Assembly: GCF_023555005.1 (NCBI RefSeq)
Contig: NZ_JAMJPJ010000005.1
Location: forward strand, 1 to 64,000
Direction of reading: 5' to 3'
DNA: 64,000 bases
Origin: Halomonas llamarensis
Lineage (GTDB): Bacteria > Pseudomonadota > Gammaproteobacteria > Pseudomonadales > Halomonadaceae
Shown here: positions 17,511-26,960 of the stretch, one piece after another
Layout: each line of letters opens with the position of its first letter
Position numbering within the stretch: the first letter of the stretch is position 1
The notes under the pieces: generated by a model
Told to the model about the DNA's origin: nothing
What the model saw: the letters and a program-made list of their open reading frames with translations, nothing else
The model's database searches: none
Made by a program: the position numbers and the translations under genes

Positions 17511-18785
17511 CTAGCGTCGGCTGATCCGTACCGCCTGCCAGCAGCGCGCCGATGTGATCAAATTGTCGCGCATCTCGAGAATTTCCATGCGCGTGGTGCC
17601 GATCTGTAGACATGCAGCACCATCCGGAAAGGACTCCAGGTGCTCGAGAATTAAACCGTTTAGGGTCTTGGGGCCATCGGTAGGTAAGTGCCATCCCAAC
17701 AACCTATTGATATCACGGATATTGGCGGTGCCTTCGATGACGTGGCTGCCGTCCTCCTGCGCGTGAATCTCTTGGTTCTCTGATACATCGGTAGTGAATT
17801 CACCGACAATCTCTTCGAGAATATCCTCTAACGTTACCAACCCCTCTACGTCGCCGTACTCGTCGACGACAATGCCAATACGGCGCTTTTGCTTTTGAAA
17901 ATTGAGTAGCTGTGTGTGCAGTGGCGTGGATTCAGGAATGAAATAGGGCTCGCGCGCTTCTTGGACGATGGCGGCTTTAGTGACTTCAGGGCGCGAGAGA
18001 AAACGTGCGGCGTTACGCAGGTGTAGCATGCCGATAATATTGTTGATATCGCCTTTGTAGATCGGAAGCCTGGTGTGCTGGCTGGTGCGAATCTGCTGCA
18101 AGATGTCATCGAGTGAGTCGTCAAGGTCAATCCCTAGTACTTCTTGGCGCGGCACGAGAATGTCGTTCACTGTGACGTTTTCAAGATCAAGGATCGACAA
18201 GAGCATGGCCTGGTGGCGATAAGGAATCATGCTGCCGGCTTCGTGCACCACCGTGCGGAGCTCGTCGCGGGTTAAGCTGTCGCCGCCGTTTTCCACGCTT
18301 TTCACGCCTGCCAAACGCAGCAACCCATTGGAAATTATGTTGACCAGCAACACTAGCGGGTAGAGCAGTTTTAACAGCGGAATTAGCACGCGGGAGGCGG
18401 GGTAAGCGATGCGTTCTGGCTTGATTGCGGCGTAGGTTTTGGGTGTGACCTCGGCAAAAATCAAAATCGTAATGGTCAGCAGGGCGGTAGCGACAGCAGG
18501 CCCAGTTACTTCGCCAAAAAAGTGAATGGCAATAATGGTCGCAATCGACGCCGCTAGGTTATTGACAAAGTTGTTGCCAATTAGAATGACGCCGATGAGC
18601 CGATCCGGGCGGGCTAACAAATGCAGCACGCGTTTGGCCCGGATGTCGCCGCTATTTGCCTGATGGCTCAGGCGGTAGCGGTTGATCGACATCATGCCAG
18701 TCTCAGAGCTTGAGAAAAATGCAGACAGTAAAATGAGTAGCGCTAGCAGGCTAAAGAGTAGTCCCAGAGGGAAGTCGTCGCTCAA
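17511..18785 (-). CDS. CNNM/HlyC-CorC family transporter
   Basis: The 424-residue inner-membrane protein has an N-terminal CNNM (DUF21) domain with about four membrane segments, including 'SAFFSSSETGMMSINRYRL' (the conserved SSSET), 'GNNFVNNLAAS' and 'FAEVTPKTYAA'. A pair of CBS domains follows ('VPRQEVLGIDLDDSLDDIL', 'IGIVVDEYGDVEGLVTLEDILEEIVGE'), then a C-terminal CorC_HlyC domain ('LPTDGPKTLNGLILEHLESFP'). Relatives are implicated in magnesium or cobalt export. It may be cotranscribed with the upstream YpjD-like gene. Confidence 0.87.
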   Translation of the reverse strand: MSDDFPLGLLFSLLALLILLSAFFSSSETGMMSINRYRLSHQANSGDIRAKRVLHLLARPDRLIGVILIGNNFVNNLAASIATIIAIHFFGEVTGPAVATALLTITILIFAEVTPKTYAAIKPERIAYPASRVLIPLLKLLYPLVLLVNIISNGLLRLAGVKSVENGGDSLTRDELRTVVHEAGSMIPYRHQAMLLSILDLENVTVNDILVPRQEVLGIDLDDSLDDILQQIRTSQHTRLPIYKGDINNIIGMLHLRNAARFLSRPEVTKAAIVQEAREPYFIPESTPLHTQLLNFQKQKRRIGIVVDEYGDVEGLVTLEDILEEIVGEFTTDVSENQEIHAQEDGSHVIEGTANIRDINRLLGWHLPTDGPKTLNGLILEHLESFPDGAACLQIGTTRMEILEMRDNLITSARCWQAVRISRR

Positions 18786-18881
18786 GTTGGGCGTCCTTTA
18801 TTACGTATCGAGCTCGATTTTCAGAAGTTAGGCTGGCGCGTATCAAGGCAACGTAAGTCAGAGAGGTACGTGTGGGCCAGC

Positions 18882-19679
18882 CTAGCGGTGTAACAATATC
18901 TCAAGCACAAACTTGCTGCCAAAATATGCCAGTACGAGAAAGGCGCAGCCTGCGAGTGTCCATTTAACCGCGCGCATGCCGCGCCAGCCGAAGCGGTAAC
19001 GGCCCAGCAATAGCGTGGCAAACACCAGCCAAGCGATAAGTGAAAGCAGTGTTTTATGCACTAAGTGTTGGGCAAACAGGTTGTCTAAAAAAATAAAACC
19101 ACTGACGATGGAGAGCGTCAATAACAGCACACCCGCCCAAACGAGTTCAAACAGCACCCGTTCCATGGTGGTTAGCGGTGGCAGTGACTGCACGATGCCG
19201 CGAATATGGTGATGGCGCAGCGCCTGGTTTTGTAGCCCCACCAATACGGCTTGAACCGCGGCAATAGCGAGCAAGGCAAAGGCCAGTGCCGAGCTAATAG
19301 CGTGAAGCAAAATACCTGGCGTTAGGCCGATTTCGCTGCCTTGGCTCGGCAGTCCCGTCGCCACAATGAGTACGATACCCGCGAGAGGGAAAAGTACTAT
19401 GCCAGCGTTGAGCACTGGCTTGAACAGGCTAGCAACCAACACCACGTTAACCGCGACGGCCATAAAAAGTGTCGCGCTGGTCGTGAAACCGGGCAAAAGC
19501 CCTGGCGCCTGTCCCAGCAGTTTGACCACCATGGGGATATGCAGCAGTAACCCTAACGCCGCTATGATGCGCACTATGCCCGGGCGGGGCGGTACGCGGC
19601 GCAAAAGCGCCATGCCCTGCCAAGTTCCAGCGGCGATATAGAGAATTAAAGCCATCGTGGCGAAAGGGAGCGCCTGCAT
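18882..19679 (-). CDS. YpjD-like CcsA-domain inner membrane protein
   Basis: The 265-residue protein has about eight hydrophobic segments and the CcsA / cytochrome c assembly domain in its second half, with histidines in 'GILLHAISSALAFALLAI' and 'LVHKTLLSLIAWLVF'. This is the YpjD group found beside ffh in many gammaproteobacteria, as here. The haem-handling tryptophan motif of CcmC is not obvious, so a direct cytochrome c role is unproven. It is divergent from ffh. Confidence 0.8.
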   Translation of the reverse strand: MQALPFATMALILYIAAGTWQGMALLRRVPPRPGIVRIIAALGLLLHIPMVVKLLGQAPGLLPGFTTSATLFMAVAVNVVLVASLFKPVLNAGIVLFPLAGIVLIVATGLPSQGSEIGLTPGILLHAISSALAFALLAIAAVQAVLVGLQNQALRHHHIRGIVQSLPPLTTMERVLFELVWAGVLLLTLSIVSGFIFLDNLFAQHLVHKTLLSLIAWLVFATLLLGRYRFGWRGMRAVKWTLAGCAFLVLAYFGSKFVLEILLHR

Positions 19680-19819
19680 GATGCTATCCGTACGCTGTTA
19701 AGCGTGTTAATGAGAATGTATCGTGAAAATATACCCCTACTATAACCAATCCTTAGCGCCGCGCACAGACGCTTAGAGCGCAATAGCCGGTCTGTTTGGG
19801 CGCGTAAACGCGCCAGCCA

Positions 19820-19848
19820 TGGAGACTCGCGGCGCCAGGGCGTATAAT
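19820..19848 (+). promoter_or_regulatory. Sigma-70 promoter of ffh
   Basis: TGGAGA (19820-19825) and a perfect TATAAT (19843-19848) are 17 bases apart, giving an RNA start near 19855 and a leader of about 54 bases. Confidence 0.6.
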
Positions 19849-19908
19849 CACCCTATTCATGTCCGCGGCGCGTGCGCCTTGTGACCACGACGGAGGCAGA
19901 GAGGCCCC

Positions 19909-21309
19909 ATGTTTCAGAATCTTAGCGAGCGTCTTTCGCAGACGCTGAAGTCTATCAAGGGTCAGGCGCGCCTGACTGACGATAATATCAAAGACACCCT
20001 GCGTGAAGTGCGGCGCGCCCTTTTGGAAGCGGACGTTGCGCTGCCGGTGGTGAAAGACTTTATCGAACGTGTGCGCGAGCGGGCAGTGGGCCAAGAGGTC
20101 TCGAAAAGCCTGTCGCCGGGTCAGCAGTTCGTCAAGATTGTCCAGCAAGAGCTGGAAGTCACCATGGGCGAGGCCAACGAGGGGCTTGTCCTTAAAGGCA
20201 CGCCCGCCGTCGTGTTGATGGCTGGCTTGCAAGGCGCGGGTAAAACCACTTCCGTGGCGAAGTTGGCGCGCTACTTGCGCGAACGTGAAAAGAAAAAAGT
20301 GCTGGTCGTGTCAGCGGACGTCTACCGTCCGGCGGCGATTGATCAGCTAGAGACGCTGGCCAAAGAAGTCGAGGTGGATTTCTTCCCGTCGCGCTCGGAT
20401 CAAAAGCCGGTCGATATTGCTAACGCCGCAATGAAGCATGCCAAGATTCAGTTCCATGATGTGGTGCTGGTCGATACGGCGGGGCGCTTGGCCATTGACG
20501 AAGCGATGATGACCGAGATTCAAGCGTTGCATCAGGCTCTGACGCCGGACGAAACGCTGTTTGTGGTCGATGCCATGACCGGCCAAGACGCGGTCAATAC
20601 CGCCAAGGCATTCCACGAAGCGCTACCGCTGACCGGCGTAATCCTCACCAAAGCCGACGGTGACGCCCGCGGTGGCGCGGCGCTTTCGGTGCGCCATATC
20701 ACGGGTAAGCCCATCAAGTTTATGGGGATGGGGGAGAAGGTTGATGCGCTAGAGCCTTTCCACCCTGACCGTGTTGCGTCGCGCATCCTCGGCATGGGCG
20801 ATATGCTATCGCTGATTGAGGAAGCCGAGCGCACTGTCGATCAATCCAAAGCGGAGAAGTTGGCCAAAAAGGTCAAAAAAGGCGATGGCTTTGACCTAGA
20901 AGACTTTCGCGATCAACTGCAACAGCTCAAGAAAATGGGCGGCATGGGCGGTTTGCTCGGCAAAATGCCGGGCATGGGGCAGATGGCCGAGATGGCGCAA
21001 GGCCCCGGCCCTGAGAAGGAGTTGGGCAAGCTTGAAGCACTGATTAATTCCATGACGCCCAAAGAGCGCCATAGGCCCGATATCATCAATGGCTCGCGTA
21101 AGCGTCGCATTGCTAACGGTGCTGGATTGCAAGTGCCGGATCTTAATCGCCTGCTCAAGCAGCATAAACAGATGCAAAAGATGATGAAGAAAGCCGGCAA
21201 AAAAGGCGGTATGGAAAAAATGATGCGCGGTATGTCCGGCATGATGGGCGGCGGTGGTCCTGGCGGACCCGGAGGCCCGGGTGGCCCCGGTGGTTTCCCC
21301 CGTCGCTAG
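19909..21309 (+). CDS. ffh: Signal recognition particle protein Ffh
   Basis: The 466-residue SRP54 GTPase binds 4.5S RNA and signal sequences of nascent inner-membrane proteins and docks with FtsY, also encoded in this window. It has the helical N domain (1-85), the G domain with GLQGAGKTTS (about 105-114), 'DTAGR', 'TKADGDARGGAALS', and a Met-rich M domain (about 325-440) ending in a Gly-Pro tail. GGAGG precedes the ATG. Confidence 0.97.
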   Translation: MFQNLSERLSQTLKSIKGQARLTDDNIKDTLREVRRALLEADVALPVVKDFIERVRERAVGQEVSKSLSPGQQFVKIVQQELEVTMGEANEGLVLKGTPAVVLMAGLQGAGKTTSVAKLARYLREREKKKVLVVSADVYRPAAIDQLETLAKEVEVDFFPSRSDQKPVDIANAAMKHAKIQFHDVVLVDTAGRLAIDEAMMTEIQALHQALTPDETLFVVDAMTGQDAVNTAKAFHEALPLTGVILTKADGDARGGAALSVRHITGKPIKFMGMGEKVDALEPFHPDRVASRILGMGDMLSLIEEAERTVDQSKAEKLAKKVKKGDGFDLEDFRDQLQQLKKMGGMGGLLGKMPGMGQMAEMAQGPGPEKELGKLEALINSMTPKERHRPDIINGSRKRRIANGAGLQVPDLNRLLKQHKQMQKMMKKAGKKGGMEKMMRGMSGMMGGGGPGGPGGPGGPGGFPRR

Positions 21310-21321
21310 CGTTGTTGCAAT

Positions 21322-21340
21322 GCTTTGCCTGCGGCAAAGC
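21322..21340. other. Eight-pair hairpin downstream of ffh
   Basis: GCTTTGCC-TGC-GGCAAAGC is a perfect stem-loop 12 bases after the ffh stop. No T run follows, so it may be an mRNA 3' stabilising structure or a weak terminator. Confidence 0.45.
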
Positions 21341-21390
21341 GTCATGGTAAAGCGTCGCGGCCAAAAGAGGCAGTTTTCCTGCGCCTAGGC

Positions 21391-21419
21391 TTTCCAAATT
21401 GGCCGTATTTGCGTAGAAT
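21391..21419 (+). promoter_or_regulatory. Candidate sigma-70 promoter of the rpsP operon
   Basis: TTTCCA (21391-21396) and TAGAAT (21414-21419) are 17 bases apart. The -10 box lies inside a perfect nine-base inverted repeat at 21401-21425 (GGCCGTATT ... AATACGGCC). The leader to rpsP would be about 140 bases. Confidence 0.5.
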
Positions 21420-21568
21420 ACGGCCTCTTCATGCGTAGGGGTTGCGTCAGTGTGGCGCTGCTTGTTGCGGCATGAGGGGCTTAAAAAACACGATTTTGTA
21501 TCGTCGATAGAGGCCTAAACCGTAAGTGGTTAGCTCTCTTGTAACCTCAACCGAAGGATAGTTATCGT

Positions 21569-21817
21569 ATGGTTACCATTCGTTTGGCACGTGGTGGCGC
21601 CAAAAAGCGTCCCTTTTACCATCTGACCGTGACTGACTCGCGCAATGCTCGCGACGGTCGTTTCATTGAGCGCATTGGCTTTTTCAACCCGGTAGCCCGT
21701 GGTCAAGAAGAGCGCCTGCGCGTTGATCTCGACCGCGTTGCACACTGGCAGAATCACGGCGCGCAGCTTTCCGGCCGCGTTGCAGAGCTGGTTAAAGAAG
21801 CACGTAAGCAAGCCTAA
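21569..21817 (+). CDS. rpsP: 30S ribosomal protein S16
   Basis: The 82-residue S16 begins '[19 protein letters not shown]', the conserved family start, and includes '[14 protein letters not shown]'. It is first in the rpsP-rimM-trmD-rplS operon. AAGGA precedes the ATG. Confidence 0.97.
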   Translation: MVTIRLARGGAKKRPFYHLTVTDSRNARDGRFIERIGFFNPVARGQEERLRVDLDRVAHWQNHGAQLSGRVAELVKEARKQA

Positions 21818-21862
21818 GTCTGTCGTAGTCTTAAGGCCAATGCTGTCGAACCGAGGTCGTCA

Positions 21863-22408
21863 ATGACGCGTTTTGCAACACATCACTTAGACGACACGCA
21901 TGTAGTGCTCGGCAAGTTGACTAGCCCTCATGGGGTGAAAGGCTGGCTTAAGGTATATGCCTACACGAGCCCTATTGACAGTATTTTTGATTACCCTGAA
22001 TGGTCGGTGCGTAAAGGTGAAAATCTGACGTGCTATACCGTGGCTCAGGGGCGTCGGCAGGGCAAAGGCTTGGTGGTTCAGCTTGAAGGCGTGAATGACC
22101 GTGACGCAGCAGAAATACTGGCGAACGCGGATATTCTGATGCCTAAAGAGGCGCTGCCAGCGCTTTCCGACGATGAGTATTATTGGCATGAGCTTGAAGG
22201 CTTGAGCGTCTTGACTCAGGTCGGCGAACGGCTAGGACAGGTTAGTTATCTGTTCGAAACCGGCGCCAACGATGTCATGGTGGTGCACGGCGATAATGAA
22301 GCCATCGACAAGCGCGAGCGCTTGCTACCGTTTCTCCCCGGCGATGTCATCATCGATGTGGACATAAAGGCAAAGCGCATGGTGGTGAATTGGGATTCAG
22401 CGTTTTGA
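21863..22408 (+). CDS. rimM: 16S rRNA processing protein RimM
   Basis: The 181-residue assembly factor binds S19 and helps mature the 30S head. The N-terminal beta-barrel domain contains '[22 protein letters not shown]' (about 14-35), and the C-terminal PRC-barrel starts near '[12 protein letters not shown]' (about 106-117). It is 45 bases downstream of rpsP. Confidence 0.95.
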   Translation: MTRFATHHLDDTHVVLGKLTSPHGVKGWLKVYAYTSPIDSIFDYPEWSVRKGENLTCYTVAQGRRQGKGLVVQLEGVNDRDAAEILANADILMPKEALPALSDDEYYWHELEGLSVLTQVGERLGQVSYLFETGANDVMVVHGDNEAIDKRERLLPFLPGDVIIDVDIKAKRMVVNWDSAF

Positions 22409-22485
22409 CAGAGCCGGTTTTAAAAGAGCCCGTTACGACAAAGCCTCTTGCGTTAAACGAGCAAGGCTCAAGTGAAACACCCGCT

Positions 22486-23247
22486 ATGTGGATCGGGGTG
22501 GTATCGCTGTTTCCTGAAATGTTCGATGCGTTGACCTGTCATGGCGTGACGGGTCGAGCGGTGGAGCGAGACCGTATTGCGTTGGAGTTTTGGAATCCGC
22601 GCGATTACGCCACAGACCGCCATCGCAGTGTCGATGACCGCCCCTATGGCGGCGGGCCCGGCATGTTGATGAAAGTCGACACGCTGCGTAGTGCGATTGC
22701 GGATGCGCGTAAGCGTGCGTTTGACGCTACGGGTAAAACGCCGAAAGTGATCTATCTTTCGCCTCAGGGGCGCACGTTAGACCAGCAAGGCGTACAGGCA
22801 CTGGCTAGCAAAAGCCCGCTAGTGGTGGTCGCTGGACGCTACGAAGGCATTGACGAACGTGTAGTGGAACATGACATTGATGAAGAGTGGTCGATTGGCG
22901 ACTATGTGCTGAGCGGCGGTGAGTTGCCAGCGATGGTGCTAATTGACGCGGCGGCAAGGCTGGTTCCCGGTGTGCTGGGGCACCAGGATTCCGCCATCGA
23001 GGACTCATTTAACGACGGTTTGTTAGATTGTCCGCATTACACCCGTCCGGAAGTGATTGATGGGCGGCAAGTGCCGGATATCCTGCTAAGTGGCAACCAC
23101 GCGGCGATCCGACGCTGGCGATTGAAACAATCGCTGGGCCGCACGTGGCAGCGGCGTCCCGATCTACTCGAAGGGCGAACGCTGAATCCCGAGCAGCGTA
23201 AATTGTTGGATGAGTTCATCGAGGAATACGTTCTGGCTACCCGGTAG
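22486..23247 (+). CDS. trmD: tRNA (guanine-N1-)-methyltransferase
   Basis: TrmD makes m1G37 in tRNAs, preventing frameshifting. The 253-residue product starts '[16 protein letters not shown]', the usual family start, and shows the trefoil-knot SAM site: '[12 protein letters not shown]', '[12 protein letters not shown]' and '[14 protein letters not shown]'. The same frame is open upstream to TTG codons at 22405 (TTGA overlap with the rimM stop) and 22390. If one of these is used, the protein gains 27-32 non-conserved residues and is directly coupled to rimM. The ribosome binding site before 22486 is weak, so the start is not settled. Confidence 0.93.
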   Translation: MWIGVVSLFPEMFDALTCHGVTGRAVERDRIALEFWNPRDYATDRHRSVDDRPYGGGPGMLMKVDTLRSAIADARKRAFDATGKTPKVIYLSPQGRTLDQQGVQALASKSPLVVVAGRYEGIDERVVEHDIDEEWSIGDYVLSGGELPAMVLIDAAARLVPGVLGHQDSAIEDSFNDGLLDCPHYTRPEVIDGRQVPDILLSGNHAAIRRWRLKQSLGRTWQRRPDLLEGRTLNPEQRKLLDEFIEEYVLATR

Positions 23248-23268
23248 GCCAGAGCGGCGGTGCAGGGC

Positions 23269-23372
23269 GAAGGCGGTCCACGTGTGTCGAACGTACACGC
23301 CGCGCACCTGTGTCACCCATCACGACTCCCGTGTGGCTCGTTTCGAGCGCCGGGATCACGGCTTCCGCCTTC
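23269..23372 (+). other. Structured spacer between trmD and rplS
   Basis: The 169-base gap is unusually long for this operon and can fold into nested helices. An outer stem GAAGGCGG (23269-23276) pairs with CCGCCTTC (23365-23372). It encloses hairpin CGTGT/ACACG (23281-23299) and a compound hairpin CCGTG/CACGG (23329-23361) around GCTCG-TTT-CGAGC. It is a candidate leader RNA for L19. Confidence 0.45.
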
Positions 23373-23416
23373 CACAACTGAGCGGTTAAGCCACCAAGTT
23401 ATTTAGGAGTGAGATA

Positions 23417-23773
23417 ATGAGCAGTAAAAACAAGGTGATCCAGGCACTTGAAGCCGAGCAAATGGGCAAAGAAATTCCTCCTTTTGCTCCCGGCGACACA
23501 ATTGTCGTCCAGGTAAAAGTGAAAGAAGGTAGCCGAGAGCGTTTGCAGGCCTTTGAAGGCGTCGTCATCGGCAAGCGTAACCGTGGTCTCAACTCAGCGT
23601 TTACCGTGCGTAAAATTTCCCACGGCGTCGGCGTTGAGCGTACTTTCCAAACCTACAGCCCGCTGGTTGACTCGATTCACGTTAAGCGTCGTGGTGACGT
23701 ACGCCAGGCCAAACTCTACTATCTGCGTGAGCGCAGCGGTAAGTCGGCACGTATCAAGGAAAAGTTGGCGTAA
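23417..23773 (+). CDS. rplS: 50S ribosomal protein L19
   Basis: The 118-residue L19 includes '[22 protein letters not shown]' and 'RVQAFEGVV'-type residues ('[24 protein letters not shown]') and ends '[13 protein letters not shown]'. It is the last gene of the rpsP operon and lies at the 30S-50S interface. The site AGGAGTGAG precedes the ATG. Two hairpins follow. Confidence 0.96.
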   Translation: MSSKNKVIQALEAEQMGKEIPPFAPGDTIVVQVKVKEGSRERLQAFEGVVIGKRNRGLNSAFTVRKISHGVGVERTFQTYSPLVDSIHVKRRGDVRQAKLYYLRERSGKSARIKEKLA

Positions 23774-23787
23774 GCCAGACTTTGCCA

Positions 23788-23856
23788 CAGGCGCGGCTGC
23801 GGCGCAGCCGCGCCTGGATACCAAAACCCCGTCACCGCTTTGCGGGGCGGGGTTTT
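23788..23856 (+). terminator. Tandem terminators after rplS
   Basis: A 13-pair stem (23788-23816, CAGGCGCGGCTGC and its complement around a GGC loop) is followed by a second hairpin, AAAACCCCG (23823-23831) with CGGGGTTTT (23848-23856), and a T-rich tail. The second has the standard rho-independent form. Confidence 0.85.
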
Positions 23857-23903
23857 GTTTGTCGATTCATCACTGTCGTTAATAACTGTGAGACCGCTTG
23901 CCT

Positions 23904-24785
23904 ATGGACCTCATTGACGCTTTTCTGGATAGCCTTTGGCTTGAGCGTGGCGCCAGTGAGCATACGCTAGCGGCCTATCGGCGTGATTTGAGCGCTTGGT
24001 GCGCGTACTTGGCGGAGCAGGGCAGTGAGTTGACCGCGCCACCGGACGACATGCTGATTGCCTGGTTTGATGAGCGTCGGGCACAGGGGTATCAACTGCG
24101 TAGCAATGCGCGGCTACTTTCCAGTTTGCGCAGTTTCTACCGTTGGGCGCGTCTGAATGGCAATGTTGAGCGTGACCCGCTGGCGACGATCAAGTTACCT
24201 CGCGTGCAGCCAGGTTTGCCCCATACGCTTGATGAAGATGAGGTGGGGCGCCTGCTTACCGCGCCCGATACCGCCACCGCCATGGGCGTGCGTGACCGTG
24301 CCATGCTGGAGCTTTTATACGCCTGTGGCTTGCGTGTTTCTGAGCTAGTAGGCTTAACGCTTGATGCGCTCAACCTGAAACAAGGGGTGGTGCGCGTGCG
24401 CGGCAAGGGCGATAAAGACCGCCTGGTGCCGCTTGGCGATGAAGCGGCGGATTGGCTTGAGCGCTACCTGCGCACCGCGCGTAATGAGATGATGACGGAC
24501 CCGATGCGCCCGGCGCTATTTCCTGGGCGCAGTGACACATCCATGACGCGACAAACGTTTTGGCACCGCATCAAGGCACATGCGGTGACGGCGGGGATTA
24601 ACAAACCGCTTTCGCCGCACACACTACGCCACGCGTTTGCCACGCACTTATTGAATCATGGTGCCAATTTACGGGTCGTACAGCTGCTATTAGGTCATAG
24701 CGATCTTTCCACTACCCAAATTTATACTCACGTGGCGCAGGCCCGATTAGAGAGCCTGCACGCACACCATCACCCACGAGGTTAA
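23904..24785 (+). CDS. xerD: Site-specific tyrosine recombinase XerD
   Basis: The 293-residue recombinase works with XerC at dif to resolve chromosome dimers. The N-terminal SAM-like DNA-binding domain (about 1-90) and the catalytic domain are complete. The catalytic set is visible: Arg in 'ACGLRVSELVGL', Lys in 'GKGDKDRLVPLG', 'SPHTLRHAFATHLL' (H-x-x-R), 'LLGHSDLSTTQIYTHV' with the nucleophilic Tyr. The ATG at 23904 is preferred over the TTG six bases earlier. dsbC follows after seven bases. Confidence 0.92.
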   Translation: MDLIDAFLDSLWLERGASEHTLAAYRRDLSAWCAYLAEQGSELTAPPDDMLIAWFDERRAQGYQLRSNARLLSSLRSFYRWARLNGNVERDPLATIKLPRVQPGLPHTLDEDEVGRLLTAPDTATAMGVRDRAMLELLYACGLRVSELVGLTLDALNLKQGVVRVRGKGDKDRLVPLGDEAADWLERYLRTARNEMMTDPMRPALFPGRSDTSMTRQTFWHRIKAHAVTAGINKPLSPHTLRHAFATHLLNHGANLRVVQLLLGHSDLSTTQIYTHVAQARLESLHAHHHPRG

Positions 24786-24792
24786 GCGGACG

Positions 24793-25530
24793 ATGCGTCG
24801 ATACTCAATGTTTACTCTGGCCCTGGCTGCCACGCTGTTGCCTTTTACAGCGATGGCGCAGAGCGTGCCTGAGCAGTTAACCGACTCCTTAAGCGTTAAT
24901 GGTCAAGCCATGCCGGTGGAAGGTGTGACCGAAACGCCGCTAGACGGCATTTATCAGGTGCGTCTGACCAGTGGCGAATCCTTTTATTCTAACGCTGACG
25001 GCAGTCACTTTGTGGTCGGGGATCTGTACGAAAATAGCGACAACGGACTGGTGAATCTCACCGAGCAGGCACGCAACCAGGCGCGTATTGCCAGCATTGA
25101 CGCCGTGCCCCAAAGCGAGCGAGTCATCTTTCGCGGTGTAGACGAACCTAAAGCGACCGTTGCGATCTTTACCGACACCAGCTGCCCTTACTGCTCGCGC
25201 TTGCATAAAACGGTGCCAGAGCTCAATGAGCGCGGTATTGCCGTTCATTACTTGGCGTTCCCCCGTGGCGGCATGCAAAGTGAGGCGGCCCGGGTGATGC
25301 AGCAGGTCTGGTGTGCCGATAACCCTACCGAGGCAATGACGGCGGCAAAGCAAGGTGAAGCGCTTTCGGGCAGCGCTAGCTGCGATAATCCGGTAGCATC
25401 GCAGTACGATTTGGGGCTTCAGGTCGGCGTGGAGGGCACGCCAGCGATTATTCTACCGGATGGTGAGATGGTGCCCGGCTTTGTGCCGCCAGAGCGTTTG
25501 ACCGCCCTGCTGGGCTTGGACGACGAATAA
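24793..25530 (+). CDS. dsbC: Thiol:disulfide interchange protein DsbC
   Basis: The 245-residue periplasmic disulfide isomerase has a signal peptide (1-22, cleavage after 'TAMA'), an N-terminal dimerisation domain (about 23-90), a linker, and a thioredoxin-like domain with C131-P-Y-C134 and the cis-proline loop 'GVEGTPAII'. A second pair of cysteines (about 175 and 197) matches the structural disulfide of DsbC. xerD-dsbC adjacency is conserved in gammaproteobacteria. Confidence 0.93.
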   Translation: MRRYSMFTLALAATLLPFTAMAQSVPEQLTDSLSVNGQAMPVEGVTETPLDGIYQVRLTSGESFYSNADGSHFVVGDLYENSDNGLVNLTEQARNQARIASIDAVPQSERVIFRGVDEPKATVAIFTDTSCPYCSRLHKTVPELNERGIAVHYLAFPRGGMQSEAARVMQQVWCADNPTEAMTAAKQGEALSGSASCDNPVASQYDLGLQVGVEGTPAIILPDGEMVPGFVPPERLTALLGLDDE

Positions 25531-25628
25531 GTCACCACCAAGCCAAATATCGATTTAGTAACTTTTAACGCTGAGACAAGCACTTTTGAGTACATATATT
25601 CGAGTGCAATACTGAGAGGGGATTTATT

Positions 25629-26945
25629 TTGAAACCGGTGAGAGTAGGCATTTGTGGGCTAGGTACGGTCGGTGGCGGTACCTTTAACGTGCTGACACGT
25701 AACGCGGACGATATCGCCCGTCGCGCCGGGCGCCCCATTGTGATTGAACAAGTGGCGCATCGTAGCATCCATCCTGATTGCGACATCACCGGTATTAAAG
25801 CCACCGCCGATGTGTTTGAAGTGGCGCGCAACCCCGATATCGACGTCGTCGTTGAACTGATCGGCGGCTACGATGTTGCTCGTGAGCTGGTGCTGACCGC
25901 GATTGATAACGGTAAGCACGTCGTTACCGCTAACAAAGCGCTTATCGCGGTGCACGGTAATGAAATCTTCCAGGCCGCTCACGAAAAAGGCGTGATTGTG
26001 GCGTTTGAAGCCGCCGTTGCTGGCGGTATTCCGGTGATCAAGTCGCTGCGTGAAGGCTTAGGCGCCAACCGTATTGAGTGGGTCGCGGGCATTATCAACG
26101 GCACGGGCAACTACATCCTGACGCACATGCGCGACGAAGGCCGTGCCTTTGAGGACGTGCTGGCCGAAGCGCAGGCGCTGGGCTATGCCGAATCCGACCC
26201 GACGTTTGATGTGGAGGGGATTGATGCCGCGCACAAGCTCACCATTCTCGCCTCTATTGCTTACGGTGTACCGCTGCAGTTCGATAAGGCCTTCACCGAA
26301 GGCATTGCGCGGATTACCGCTCAGGACGTCGAACAGGCGGATAACCTGGGCTACATTATCAAGCACTTGGGTATCTCCAAGCGCACCGAAGCAGGGCTTG
26401 AGCTACGCGTTCACCCGACACTGATTCCCAAAGAGCGCCTTCTCGCCAACGTCCACGGCGTCAAAAACGCCATCGAAGTGATGGGCGACGCCGTAGGCCC
26501 GACGCTTTATTACGGTGCTGGTGCCGGTGCGGAACCCACCGCTTCAGCCGTGGTCGCCGATTTGTTGGACGTGGCGCGCGATATCGCCACCGATCACCAC
26601 TACCGCGTGCCGTATCTCGCCTTCAGCGGCGTGGGCCAAAGCGCTAACGCGCTGCCGATTATGCCGATGGAAGAGATTGTCACGGCATACTACCTGCGCT
26701 TGCTGGCGGTAGATCGCCCCGGCGTTCTGGCGCGGGTGGCCACGATTCTCTCCGAGCAGGGTATTTCGATTGAGGCACTGATCCAGAAAGAAGCCACTGA
26801 AGGTGAACTGGTGCCGATCATTCTGATGACACACCGCACTAAAGAGAAACAGATGAACGACGCGATTCGCGAAATTGAATCCATGGCGGACATTGCTGGC
26901 GCCGTGACTCGCATCCGCGTCGAAAGCCTGGACGAAGGCGAATAA
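25629..26945 (+). CDS. hom: Homoserine dehydrogenase
   Basis: The 438-residue monofunctional enzyme reduces aspartate semialdehyde to homoserine for threonine and methionine. It has the N-terminal NAD(P)-binding site 'VGICGLGTVGGGT' (5-17), 'VTANKALIA' (near 100), the catalytic region 'GIINGTGNYILTHM' and 'DPTFDVEGIDAAHKL', and a C-terminal ACT domain (about 350-430, 'VDRPGVLARVATILSEQGIS') for threonine feedback. The start is TTG with GAGGGG upstream. It is not fused to aspartokinase. thrC follows after 15 bases. Confidence 0.95.
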   Translation: MKPVRVGICGLGTVGGGTFNVLTRNADDIARRAGRPIVIEQVAHRSIHPDCDITGIKATADVFEVARNPDIDVVVELIGGYDVARELVLTAIDNGKHVVTANKALIAVHGNEIFQAAHEKGVIVAFEAAVAGGIPVIKSLREGLGANRIEWVAGIINGTGNYILTHMRDEGRAFEDVLAEAQALGYAESDPTFDVEGIDAAHKLTILASIAYGVPLQFDKAFTEGIARITAQDVEQADNLGYIIKHLGISKRTEAGLELRVHPTLIPKERLLANVHGVKNAIEVMGDAVGPTLYYGAGAGAEPTASAVVADLLDVARDIATDHHYRVPYLAFSGVGQSANALPIMPMEEIVTAYYLRLLAVDRPGVLARVATILSEQGISIEALIQKEATEGELVPIILMTHRTKEKQMNDAIREIESMADIAGAVTRIRVESLDEGE

Positions 26946-26960
26946 AAGGAGCATAGCGCC

